Positions 22,851-34,270 of a stretch of 64,000 nt of DNA are shown here, one piece after another (position 1 is the first letter of the stretch; each line of letters starts with the position of its first letter). Origin of the DNA: Pohlia nutans (taxonomy: Eukaryota > Streptophyta > Bryopsida > Bryales > Mniaceae); NCBI GenBank assembly GCA_022496805.1, contig CM040093.1:4714501-4778500 (forward strand), read 5' to 3'. The notes beneath the pieces are model-generated. The model saw nothing but the letters and a program-made list of their open reading frames with translations. It was not told where the DNA came from and did no database searches. The position numbers and the translations under genes were made by a program.

Positions 22851-23804
22851 ACTCTCAGATCTCTTTTCTTTTAGTGAGAATGATCATCCAAGCTCCATCC
22901 ATAAGCGCTTCTTATTCACTCTCTGTTCACTCTCTACAGAGCTAGCATGGTGTCTAATGAATCAACAATGAGGAGTATTGACACAATCACGATTAGCACC
23001 ATCGCACACTGAGTCATAATTTGATAAGAAGGAAGCTCTAATTGAAAATATTTTTCTAATTGAAGACATTTTACCTCTACATTCATTACATTCACTACTT
23101 GATTTTGAGCCCTTTCACTCACCCGTACCATGAGAATGCCCTGTATTCCTTTCATAAATGAAACGTCGGTGAAACAGTGAAATCAATTGTATTCAATTGA
23201 TCTCACTGAAAGAATTTGTTTACATTTTATGTTGATCTTTGGAGATGAAAAGAGCATTGTTCATTGTTTGAAAGGGTAACTTTCATGTCCTTGTAAATGG
23301 ATGCTTTACCCACAACTTTTTATGGACGTTAATCCCTTAATGCCTGTTATTATATTTTTATGGAATGAATGGTTTCTTGAACTTTGACTGTAAGATCTTG
23401 TGCGTTTTGGATGTTGATGTTTACTTTCAAGTGTCATGCAATGTTCCATGGTCATATTTGTTATATTGAGACTTTTAGCTGATTTTGAGACAGAATGCCA
23501 GTTATTCAAAAATTCATTTAAAGAATAATAATTGAAACCAAAAAAAAATTTAATGCTCAAATAGTGATTCTACAATGAAATTCCGAAAGGCGGTGTTGTT
23601 AAATATTTATAAAAAAATAGTAGTAAGGAGATAAAACGGTTTATCTTCGAGTCGAAGATAAAAATGAGACTGCGAAAAGTCTCAATATACCGAATATGGC
23701 CTTTTCCGTGTTTTTGATCAAATATTATAGCGATTGCCCAGTGAATTTTAAAGATTGACTTTAACAGGTAGGTGCATATATAGATCCCACATCGTCAACA
23801 AATC
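22851..23804. other. Intergenic DNA, no gene recognised
   Basis: Frames up to 84 codons on the minus strand show no known motif. An inverted ATCTTCGAGTCGAAGAT hairpin lies near 23643-23659. Confidence 0.45.
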
Positions 23805-23808
23805 TTAA

Positions 23809-24816
23809 CCCCTAAACGTAAGCGCGTCCAGAAGGTGGACGACTAACAGATTTAAACCCTTCTCACGTTCTCATCAATGTTTGGATGAAAGTCATCCAAA
23901 TTTTTGGAGATTCTTCATCAAGTTGTTGTCCTATCTAACGGTTGGATTTAGTCATACTTGATTACATATTTTTCTAAAATTACAAATGTAGAAGTATGTC
24001 ATGTTGTTGACCAAGCCAAAATTGCATTGACTGTAGTTCAAAAGTGGCCTTGCAAAAATGAGGTCATAGATTTAAGAAACACAAAAATTTCAAAGAATCA
24101 TCACATTTAAGAGTATCTCATTTCAAATTCATTCCAACAAATTTTACTCAAAAAATATTAAAGCTTTGTTTGTAATCGAATTTAGAAGGAATTTTTAATT
24201 TTATCTTTCAAATTTTCTAATTAAATATTGGTGTTAGTATTAGTGAATCAAACCGTACGGATGGAATCTAGAATTCAAAATCTAGAACTTTCATTTGTAT
24301 ATCAATTCCAAAATATTCTTCTAAATAGTAGTTTGTGATGATTTTTCTCAAATTGTCGATTCCAGGGACACCCTGGTACATTTAATGGTTAAAGAAATCA
24401 ATTTCATTCCTTGTGAGATATGTTCTTTATATCATTTCGGATGGGTTCAATTCCAATATTTCATAACAAGATTCAAAGCTTGTAAGTCAGCATACTTTGC
24501 CATTTGAATGTGGCTTCCTGACCAAGTTGTCAACTTTGTACATATGTTCATCTATTTTTGTTGGAGATTCTACTGTTCATGACACTAGGAAAACCGATGG
24601 AGCTTAAAATTTTAGGCCGAAAATGGAAATGTACGAGGAATTACCACCCCACAAATTGGAATATCAATATTTTACCACTTTTTCTCCTCAATTGTCTTTG
24701 TACCAGACTCTAAAATCTATCCTAAAAGGTTGACAATGCAAAAATGAAGTGTGGATGGCAATACCGCATTGACTTCTGTACATCATACAAAAAATGGTTG
24801 GTTAGGTGATTAGGGG
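23809..24816. mobile_element. TTAA-flanked CCCC...GGGG element, 1008 bp
   Basis: TTAA at 23805-23808 precedes CCCCTAAACGTAAGCGCGTCC; TTAGGGG at 24810-24816 precedes TTAA at 24817-24820. The inverted ends share CCCCTAA. A short foldback, GCGTCCAGAAGGTGGACG, lies just inside the left end. No ORF is convincing, so it is non-autonomous. It could also be two elements side by side. Confidence 0.5.
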
Positions 24817-24820
24817 TTAA

Positions 24821-26729
24821 ATGTAACCTTAACTCGTAGGCCTTCGTTGAAAGGGAATATCTGTGATTGTAAATCATTAGAAAGGAATTTCTTCAGTTGC
24901 CATTCATTCGAAGGAAGTATCTTCAATTCCAATTGATTGGAAGGAATTACAATAGGATACAAGGGAAAGGATACGACCTCAAATACGAGGGATACCACGA
25001 TGGGAATATGATATAAAAGATTGAGAAAGGATGCAAAGGTGGGAATACGATGAGGGGGTCAAAAAAGAATATATGGTCATGCTCCTTGATGCTCGCAAAG
25101 AAAACATCATAAAATCCATGCTTTCGATTGCCCCTCGTCACCTAAAATGTCATTCAAGATTTAATTCAACAATTAGGTTAATTTTTGTTTGTTTGTAAAT
25201 GTCTTTTAGATATGGGCTTGCTATGGAGGCAATGAGGGCATTCTTAGTATTGTCGAAAAGCCTTTGTGGAAGAGGTGTGAACATTAAATATATACATGAT
25301 TCCAATTCATAAGCCAATGACATTTGAATTTCAAAAACATTATCATCAAAAATTATGAAAATTATAAATTAACCAAAATTTAGAATTTCTAGAAATTAAA
25401 TTAGAAGGCATGGAAGTGTTATTTACACGATAGGAAAGTTCTTGAAGAAGGGATGTACACATTTGTGGTTTCATGAGCTTTGAACTTATTAAATAGAAAC
25501 TTTGAATTTCAAAATATTTTTCCATAAAAATTCATGGAATTTTATTAAATACAATAATAAAATAAACAATGAAATTTAGCATAGGTTGGGTTGTTGAAGT
25601 TGTGGAAAGAACACATACTATACTAATAACAATGAATTCTAAAAAGATGTAAATATTATTATTTTCAAACGAACAAATTAAAATGCTTGAAATTTCTTCT
25701 TGCAACACAATTTATTGAGGATTTTTCTTTTAATTATTATGTTCATTGACCATTGATTGTACAAAAAGTATTAATTTGTCATTGCAAAGGAAAGAACAGG
25801 CAATTCCCTATTTTTGCACTTGGCCAAGTGCAATCATTCCGGGACCTAATTGTGCTAAAAGAAACTTATTAAAAAATTTGACGAAAAAACACCAATTTCT
25901 TTCTTTGTTGAAACTTGTAGTATATTGCAATAAAAAACTAATATTTCAACTTTTTCATATTTCAACAAAAATTTGAATTTCATTTATTTTCAAAATTGCA
26001 AGATTAACTATTTAGAAACTATTACAAATTATGAATAGATTAAGACGCTCTAACACCGCTGCCAGAGTATATGGGAGAATACATGATTTTTTTTTTGTTT
26101 TTTTTTGTTTTCCTTTTTTGATGTTTCTTTTTTTGTGTGCCAAAAAAGTACATAAGGGTGCGTAGTTCCTTCCTGCATCCTTCAAAACAACATTCAAATG
26201 CTCTTCAACACACTCTCATTCAGACATTATGAGAAGTTATTGTATTGGGTGACATGTACTGTAGAAGGTGCAACTTGGCAGCCACTCTTGGATGGCAGGG
26301 CATGTGTTGCCACGTGGCATATTTGTGTTCTTTCTTTGCTTCATTTCTATTCTCATCACATTCCTTGGCTTGGTCCTTTTTGTAGAGACATCATTCCTCA
26401 AGGAGGGCGAACCAACCTTCACACTTGTATCAATGATTTTTCTGGTTTACTCATTTTGGGTTAGGGTTTTTTTTTGGAAATTTTAATTCTATATTCGAGG
26501 CTTGCAACCCCAAATTAGTTTAAAACAACCCACCATGTTCAAAAATAGGGGTAAACATTTGTTTTTTTTTACCTTTAGTACAAGTGTGGGGGTTACTTAT
26601 TTAGAGAGTAGGTCACTTGATTACCCCACCTGTACAATTTGCAATATTAACCAATCACTTGTCTCATAGTGTGCAAAAGCAAAAAAGAATCTTCATCATT
26701 TATTACACAACCTACTAATTGTAGAAGAA
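24821..26729. other. AT-rich intergenic DNA, no gene recognised
   Basis: A GGAAGTATCTTCAATTCC-type motif repeats near 24850-24950 (ATTCGAAGGAA, ATTGGAAGGAA variants). An 88-codon frame at 26198-26464 has no recognised domain. Confidence 0.45.
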
Positions 26730-28330
26730 AAAACTAGTGTGGCTCTATGCCGATAGCCCCAATGTTCCCCGTGTTAAACATGTCCTCTGTGTTCCCCGTA
26801 TACATGTGTATTCCTCTATGTTCCCAGTGTTTCTCCTGTTTCCATGTGTTCCCCGTGTTCCTTGTGCTTTTGCTTTTTCTTTTGCTTTTTTCTTTTGCTT
26901 CTTAGAATAACAAATTCATAATTTAATGCAATTTTTAGTGATAAAACTTGATTAAAAATCCATAACTTTCACACCGTAGGTCCAAATGCAACAAAACAAA
27001 CTCCGTGTATCCTTCTTCGTCGAGAGTTTTCTGACGGTACCAAGAACGCACAGAGGGTGTATGGTTAGGGAGATCTTAACGTAACAAAACAAAGAAACAA
27101 AGAAACAACCTATCTTAACTGTAGTATGACCCTTTGCCGTTGGCCCAAATGTTCCTTGTGTCCCCCGTGCTCCCGTGCGTTACCCGTGTTCCTTGTGCTT
27201 TTGCTTTTTAGAATAATTTATCCATAATTTTGTTCACTTTATGGTGACGAAATTTGATTAAAAATCCATAAATTTCACATAGTATGTCCAAAAGCTCTGA
27301 AACAACTTGGGTGCACCCTACTCACCAAGAGCTTTCCGACGACACCAAGAATGACATCAAAATCTCCCATATTCCATTTTTCATAATTAATTCAATTTAT
27401 GGTGACAAAAATCACTCAAAAATCCATACCTTTCACACGGTAGGTCCAAACATGACAATACAATCTTCGTGGACCCCTCCTCGTCAAGAGCTTTCCAACG
27501 GTATCAAAAACATGGCCAACGGAGACACGGTTGGAGAAATCTCAACATGTGGCCATATGCCATTGGCCTAGATGTTCCCCGTGTTCTTGTATGTCCGTGC
27601 GTTCTCATGCTTCCCGTGTTCCTATATGTTCCCCGTGTTCTCATATGTTCCCCGTGTTCTCATATGTTCCCAGTGTTTCGTGTACATATGTTGTATCCAT
27701 ATAATTTAATTCAATTTATAGTGAAACAACTTTAGTGCACCCCTACTGGTCAAGAGATTTTCAACAATGCCAATAATGACATTGAAAATCCTTATATTCC
27801 ATTTTTTCATAATTTAATCTAATTTATAGTGATGAAATTTAATGCAAAATCCATCACTTTCACACTGTATGTCCAAACGCAACAAAACAAACTCCGTGCA
27901 CCCTTCTTCGTCGAGAGCTTTCTGACGGTACCAAGAATGCGATGTGGGATGCATAGTTGGGAAGATTTCAACATAACAAAACAAACAAGCAACCTATCTT
28001 AATGTATAGATAGTGTGGCCTTGTACCATTGACCCAGATGTTCGACATGTCCTTTGTGCTCTCCGCGTTCCCCGTGCTTTTGTTTTTGTATTTGTTTTTT
28101 AGAATGATTTATCCATAATTTAATTCAATTTACAGTGACAAAATTCAATTGAAAATCCATAGCTTTTACATCATAGGTCCAAAAGCCATGAAACAACTTT
28201 GGTGCACCCCTTCTTGTCAAGAACTTTCCAAAGATACGAAGAATGGCATCCCAAAGATACGAAGAATGGCATCTCAAAGATACGAAGATTGGCATCCAAA
28301 GACACGAAGAATGGCATCACTTACGTTGTA
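26730..28330 (+). repeat. Complex tandem repeat block with GTTCCCCGTG minisatellite
   Basis: About four to five higher-order units of roughly 240-400 bp share the order: CCGTTGGCCCAAATGTTCC-like segment, a run of GTTCCCCGTGTTC copies, CTTTTGCTTTTT, ATAATTTATCCATAA, AAAATCCATAACTTTCACA(C)CGTAGGTCCAAA, CAAGAGCTTTCCGACG and CACCAAGAATG. The GTTCCCCGTGTTC core is itself tandem near 27570-27680. The 3' end (28228-28320) holds four copies of a 24-25 bp unit AAAGATACGAAGAATGGCATC. No conserved open frame spans the units. Confidence 0.75.
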
Positions 28331-28742
28331 AACAAATAATTCTTTTGATTATTTTTTATTCTTATCTTTATCTTTTTTTTAATTTTTTTTTTTACTTTTT
28401 TTAATCTTCTTTTATTTTTATCTCGATTTCTTTCTTGTCTTCTTTCTTGTCTTCCTCTTGTCTTCCTTTTTGTCTTCCTTCTTGTCTTTTTTTTTCTTCC
28501 ACTTTTTCTTCAGCTGTGAGGTATGGGAATCTCAACAGTACAATCTTCTAATATACATGTTGTAGATCATGTGGATCGAATTTGGAGTCATTTGGCCATA
28601 TAGATTGCAAGATCATAGTGTTTTAGTGTTAAAAAAGGATGTTGAAATTTTCCTAGCAACACAGTTAAAGGTAAAATTTATTTTGAAAATTACTCAAATG
28701 AAAAAACTTTGAACTATAAAGTAGTTCAAATTCATTATATAA

Positions 28743-29292
28743 CCCCTAAATGCTCAAACGACCATTTTCTGGTCGCTGCCCGAATCTAACAGGCTCCCCA
28801 GAACAAAAATTTATGTTTTTGAAAAAATAAAAAATATTCTAAAATACTACATCAAGTCTACTTTCCAATGCAATATGAACTATGGTAGTCTGAATTATAC
28901 ACCACCCAAGAGAATTTTTCAAAGTGGATCACCTCAACATTGTCTCAATGTTATAAAATTTGCTATTTGGAGAAAGTAATGATGATCCCTCCATCATTTC
29001 TTTTTCTTTTTGGAAGTTTACAATAGATAGTCCAACTTCAACCAATCATACTAAATTTTGAACTCTAAAATTGAAAATTATAATTTATATTTTTTTTCAA
29101 AAGTTAATGCTTTTAAAGTCATTAAAAAATGATCTAAAGTTATTTTTGGAAGTTTGACCGTACGGATAATTTGTAGAGATGATGCTCTACATTTTGTCTA
29201 TTGAACCAAACTTCATCAAACATATGGAAGGCACATATTATATATGGAAGGCACATCTATATTTTGTCCAATATCCCTCGGGCTTTTAGAGG
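28743..29292. mobile_element. 550-bp CCCC...GAGG element inserted into the 808-family copy
   Basis: Starts CCCCTAAATGCTC and ends CTTTTAGAGG; flanked by ATAA at 28739-28742 and 29293-29296. The homologous copy at 61 kb, lacking the insertion, reads CATATAAACACATTGG across the site, so a 4-bp ATAA was duplicated. The ends pair as CCCCTAAATGC with CCTCTAAAAGC. Confidence 0.8.
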
Positions 29293-29646
29293 ATAAAACA
29301 CATTGGTACCAAAAAAAACTCATGAAAAAAATTTAATGTGCCTAAAATGGCCTTGCAATGTCAAAAGTAGCCCAAAAAGTGACCGATTTAACCCAAAAAG
29401 CAAAAGTGTCCAAACTAGACCTGTGCACTAAAATGACTCCCAAACATTCAGAAGAACATGGATTGACATGAAAATTTTACCATGATAACTAGACTTCAAG
29501 GAGAATCCAACCCGATAATTGTTATTGAAAAACAGACATGGAATGAAGGAGATACAAGCCCCCAAAGTTGCAGCCATCAAAATGTGCAAAACTGTCCAAA
29601 AAAAAAGACCCCTACTTTCAAATGATCACCAAACATTCAATACCAT

Positions 29647-30186
29647 CAGAGAAAATGTGAGCCCTCAAATGGGCCCCAAGAGTTGACATGCGACCCTAAA
29701 TCAGCCGGGCTAGTGTAGGTAGGCAAAGGACAACTTTTATGTCATGCAACAGTGGCCATCTTGTGTGAATTTCAGTATGCGTCAGTACTATTGCAATGTT
29801 GCCTCAATGGTTTGACGATATAATACTGCGATAGTACTGCTATCAGTACTGTTGCAGTTATGTTTCATTTTTACATTCGCAGTATTGTTGCAAGTCTGTT
29901 GCAATTCTAATGCGACAACATTGCATCAATCCGCAGTACTGCAACACAATAGGAGTAGGTATAATAATTAGCAATACTGTTTCAGGATGTTTGTGTCAGT
30001 ATTGTTTCAATACTGACGTAGTATTAAAGTAACTATATTTGAAAGCGACCATTTCCTAGATGTCATCCATACTGCGCAGAAATAGGGGATTTGTACCTGT
30101 TGGGGTTTCAAAAAGACAATTTAAATCAATTCCAGGGTCCTCCTCCAAGACTTTCTAGAGGCCCATTTGAGGGTTCACATTTTCTG
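29647..30186. mobile_element. 540-bp hAT-like MITE inserted into the 808-family copy
   Basis: Left end CAGAGAAAATGTGAGCCC and right end (reverse complement) CAGAAAATGTGAACCC pair over about 30 bp through CTCAAATGGGCC. The 61-kb copy lacks it. Flanks AATACCAT and TAATGCAT would be an eroded 8-bp duplication. CAGA-type ends and 8-bp duplication are typical of hAT elements; the assignment is inference. The interior is dense in CAGTACTGTTGCA-like inverted motifs. Confidence 0.7.
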
Positions 30187-30547
30187 TAATGCATCTCGGA
30201 TTGATCTGAAATTTTCACCACTCATTCCATACATCATGCGGTTGGTTTCTCCAAAATTTCATTAAAATCGGACACTTTTTGCAAAAGTTATAGCTCTTCG
30301 AAGGTGAATGTACCCCAAAAATGTTCAAAATATGGACGTCGGAACGGTTAGGGGTTAAAAAAAACTAATTTTGTAAGCTTTTTATGGTAAATTTTGTCCA
30401 AAATAGATATTGAAAGGTAAAAACACGTAAGATGTGTAAGTTTTGTCATTTAAGGAATGGTAATAAGATTTCATAAAGTTACCATTCTCCTTTTTCTAAA
30501 TCAAAAATTCAAATTTTTTAAACATTGAGTTAGAATTTAAATGTTAA

Positions 30548-31116
30548 CCCCTAAATGCCTAGAGCCCTCTCTGAAATCGGCAGTTTTACAAAGATGCATT
30601 ATAAAATGCAACTAAGAGGGATATTTTGAACTTAATGTATGAATAAAAGTTGTACATTATGAATTTTTTATTCTATCCATACAGTTAGATCTATGATTGA
30701 TATCACCAATATTTTTGTATAAAATTTGAAACTCAAAATTTAAAATTCTTTTGTAATTTGATTACGAATAGGATATTGACAATTTGTAGATGAAATTTGT
30801 TGCGATTGGTTGAAATGTAATACTCTAAGTGTAGTGATTTTTGGAGATTTTTTGGTTGCTTAATTTTATGAGTTGACTTTTTCAAAAGCACTTTTACACT
30901 AATTTTTTTGAAATTTTGAGTGAATCACTACAACATGAAATGAGGCATAAAAATTTCACAAATCATCCCCTTTCTAATCGGATCACACATTCATGAAGCT
31001 AACTTCCCATAAAATCTATAGTAAAAAATCCACACTACAAAAATTGCATGACAAATGAGAAAACATGGATGAGATCTGTACATGGTTCAAAAAATGGATG
31101 CTCAGGCAGTTTGGGG
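30548..31116. mobile_element. 569-bp TTAA element, copy 1
   Basis: Flanked by TTAA (30544-30547 and 31117-31120). Left end CCCCTAAATGCCTAGAGC, right end in reverse complement CCCCAAACTGCCTGAGC. A second copy of exactly 569 bp is at 54980-55548, nearly identical by eye. No ORF. Confidence 0.88.
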
Positions 31117-31135
31117 TTAAATTGCAAGTACATCA

Positions 31136-33745
31136 CATCTGGAATTTTGGACCCCACGGATTTTTAGCAATTTCAGTGCGTTTATCGTTAAACACTGATT
31201 CCGCACCTCATACGTGGATTTAGAAGTGTCATTATGATACGGAAGTGACATGTAATACTAGGATGTCGATGCAGTGTCTTTACAATGATTATGAAAAAAG
31301 TGTTGTTTCCGTACGAAAGTTGTGCTTGACGGTATCCGTGCGTTAATCGTGTATCTACATTACATGACTAATAAGACACGGATAACATGCGATTGCCTTT
31401 AATGCGGATCTAGTATCGTATACGTATCATATCAACGCCTTTTATTATATCCGTGCGATTTCAACATCTATTATAATGCAAATTATTGTCGTACGACATC
31501 CGTGTAGTCACAGTACAACATCCGTGTGGATTCGTATGAAATCCATTGCCATTCAGTGGCATCAATCAAAACAAATCAGCTGAGAATTGTTTCAAGTTTT
31601 TAATTTGAGAATGAGTGGCTTAAATTTCTCCACGTCACTCACGTTCAAGGGTGTTTTCACACTACAGTAGGGTGTCATACTTCTCAACAAAAAAAGTTTT
31701 TAATGTTCTAAAACAATTGATTTATTGATGAAATATAATAAATAGGAAAAATACCAAGAATATTTTAATATTTTCTTTTGGAATCTTTTGGCATCTTTTC
31801 AAAATAGTTTATATTATTTTGGAATATGTTCGAATATTCCTAGAATATTCTTAAAATCTTGACGGTCTAATTTCCCAAAATATTTTTAGATCTTCATTTA
31901 TAGAATTTAGAATTTTCACCGCTACATTTTATAGATTTATAGAATTCAAAATTTGGTATTATTAGTTACAGAATTCATTTAAAGAATTCATTTATAGAAT
32001 TTAGAATTTAAAATCTTCACGGCTACATTTTATATTTTTAGAATTCAAAATTTGGTATTATTAGTTACAATTGTACTTTTCATCATAGGAGCAAAAAAAA
32101 AAGATGTACAAAAAAGAGCAACATTACTTTTCCAAAATAGTAAAGTTTGTAACACGAGACAATGTAGAGGTGTTGTATTTTTGAAAGTTCCCCTAGGTGG
32201 AGTTTAATTTGGATTGGCATGATTCAAATTGGGTTCGAAAGCATAGTTGATTTCCTATTAGAAAATAATTATAATTTAATCAAATTTTTAGTTTTTTAGT
32301 CTCGGGCAGCTCATAAAAGGGGGCATCGACCAAAACATGATCTCTCGAAGCATTACGGGTTAAATTGAGTTTAAAATAAGACTTTCTTTGAACTCAATTT
32401 GAGCAACTTTTCAAAAAATAAAATTGCAAAAGCTTTGAATTGCTTGCTACAACACTCTGACCATTGAATTTTTCATTCAATCCCAAAGTTATGCACTTTC
32501 CAATTTACTTTTTTACTTTCATTTTTTATACCTCCCTTTCATTACTTCATTTCAAGGTGAATATCCAAGGATTTACTTTATTTTAAATTTTTATTAGACC
32601 CACAATTCGTTTCTCTAACATACAATCAAAAAATTTCAATTGAAACAGAAAGGCATATATGTTGAAATGTCATACAGTGGTAAAAAAGTTGCAAAAACAT
32701 ACAAAAACTTACAATGAAAAAAAATATTTTTGGTTGAATCAAACAGAAAATGAAAAAAATAAGTTGGAAAAAATGTTTTTCTAACATAAAATAAGAAAAA
32801 ATTGGAAAAAAAATGTTTTTAACATTGCTAAAAATATGCAAATTGAGAAAAGAAAGCTCTCAAACATCATGATTTCATAAAAAAAAATTCAAATTTTTTG
32901 AAGATTTTTTTAGATATAGAAAAAAGCTTGCATAATGTAGTGCAAAAGAAAATTTGGAATTTTTTTTTACATCGCTAAAAACATCCAAAGTCCGCTGAAA
33001 AAGAAAAAAACAGCTCACATCTATCACGATTTTGGCAAAAAAAATAAAATTCATAATATTCTGAAAAAAATTCTAGATATAGAAAAAAGCCTGCGTGATG
33101 TAGTGCAAAAAAAATTACATGGCAAACAAATCGCCAATGGTTACATTCATTTATAATTATCAAAAAAATTCAATTGCTTGCATCAAGACTTCTAGGCGGT
33201 TTGGTCGTTTACAACACGGTTTGTAGCTGGGAGGTCTCGTGTTCGATTCTGGGCACCGGCAATGGAGCCCGGGCAAACCACGGTGAGCCCCACCGTGGTC
33301 CAAGTAGCCCGAAAAGTTGGATCGGGCAGCCCGAAATAATGTCTGGGCAGGGCAGAAAAAAATTCCGGCATTTTTCATTTACTTCATCTATTTTTATGTT
33401 TTTTTAAATAAAATTATTTTGACCAAATCTAGATATAGAAAGAAAAAAATCTAAATATAGAAAATGATGTCGCACGAAAAACACACTGAATCAGTGTGGC
33501 TTTAAAGATGATTAAGACACGACATTTGATAACTATATAGAGTGAAGAATTCTCACGTTTTCAATAGATCTATCAATCGTGTTGAATCAGTATTATATCC
33601 GCTTATATGAGCATGATGTCATATTAGTACAGTTGTAATGAATGACGCAAGAATGCGAAATCAGTGCGAAAAATGTACGCACCCATGAAATATCAGAAAT
33701 CACATTGAAATCGTTCAAAATCAGTGGGGTCCAAAACTCCTGATG
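31136..33745. mobile_element. 2.6-kb element with long terminal inverted repeats
   Basis: The left end CATCTGGAATTTTGGACCCCAC and the right end in reverse complement CATCAGGAGTTTTGGACCCCAC pair, and similarity continues inward (GATTTT..AGCAATTTCAGTG against GATTTTGAACGATTTCAATG). Subterminal DNA on both sides carries many CCGTGCG/TGTCGCACG-like motifs. The interior holds a duplicated TAGAATTT..GGTATTATTAGTTACA block (about 31890-31975 and 32000-32075), two copies of an AGATATAGAAAAAAGC...ATGTAGTGCAAAA block (near 32913 and 33072) and a SINE-like segment. No transposase frame is left. Long inverted ends suggest a Mutator- or CACTA-like non-autonomous element; target duplication was not resolved. 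Confidence 0.6.
33175..33370 (+). mobile_element. Possible tRNA-derived SINE
   Basis: A GC-rich island in AT-rich DNA contains GTTCGATTC (33241-33249), a match to the tRNA B-box consensus GWTCRANNC, about 35 bp after an A-box-like TTGGTCGTTTAC, as in tRNA-derived SINEs. Downstream is a GC-rich body (GAGCCCGGGCAAACC, AGCCCGAAA repeated). The A-box is a poor match and no poly(A) tail is clear. Confidence 0.4.
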
Positions 33746-33863
33746 CAATATTTTTAAACGTTAGAAAACATTCAAATTATTATTGAATTAGAAGAAACAA
33801 GAGAAAGAGGATACCCTATGTCATGGTCAGTTTTGACATGAAATAATTGTTCGTTTCAGGTGC

Positions 33864-33920
33864 CACGTGTCATATAGTGATTCGGCTTTGGTGACGTGGA
33901 CCATTTAAAATCTGACGTGG
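33864..33920 (+). promoter_or_regulatory. G-box/ACGT cluster upstream of VPS36
   Basis: CACGTG at 33864-33869 and two TGACGTGG copies at 33892-33899 and 33913-33920 form a cluster of bZIP-type ACGT cores about 350-400 bp before the VPS36 ATG. A pyrimidine-rich TCTTCTTCTCTCGTGTCTC tract at 34056-34091 fits a plant Y-patch or 5'-leader. Confidence 0.5.
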
Positions 33921-34270
33921 GTGTCGAATCTGAACCTCACTTACGGGTACCGTATTCCGTTTCCAGTAACTGGCAGATATCCGCCTAAATCCGATTGATA
34001 TTCTGGAACGTACAGTAGTTGATATCCATTGGTTTCAATTGATGTCCGTTCAGGCTCTTCTTCTTCTCTCGTGTCTCTTCTTCTCTCTCGTCTCAACGTT
34101 GATGATTGCTTCGCTTCAATCTGACCTTGAATTTGTGTAGACAGGGAATGATTCCGGTATTGACCTGATTTCGCTAGGTCATTGACTCTCCGATTCAAAT
34201 GCACTCGCAGCTTGAGCTTATTTTCCGAATCGTTTGATTGCGTTCAATTGCAAATTGTTTGTTCACAGAA

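Larger units (their letters stand above)
28515..30354 (-). mobile_element. 808-bp-family TTAA element, one end missing, carrying two nested insertions
   Basis: Read on the minus strand from 30354, CCCCTAACCGTTCCGACGTCC is followed by the same sequence as the complete copy at 61087-61894, including GGGGGCTTGTATCTCCTTC, GGCCATTTTAGG and GATCTTGCAATCTATATGGCC. TTAA flanks the right end (30355-30358). Similarity stops near 28515 at TGAGGTATGG, so the distal end (about 70 bp) is missing next to poly-T-rich DNA. Removing the two insertions leaves about 738 bp, collinear with the complete copy. Confidence 0.85.

Noticed and set aside
26730..28330. Regular repeats considered as a CRISPR-like array
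   Set aside because: Eukaryotic context, repeats degenerate with no constant-length unique spacers.
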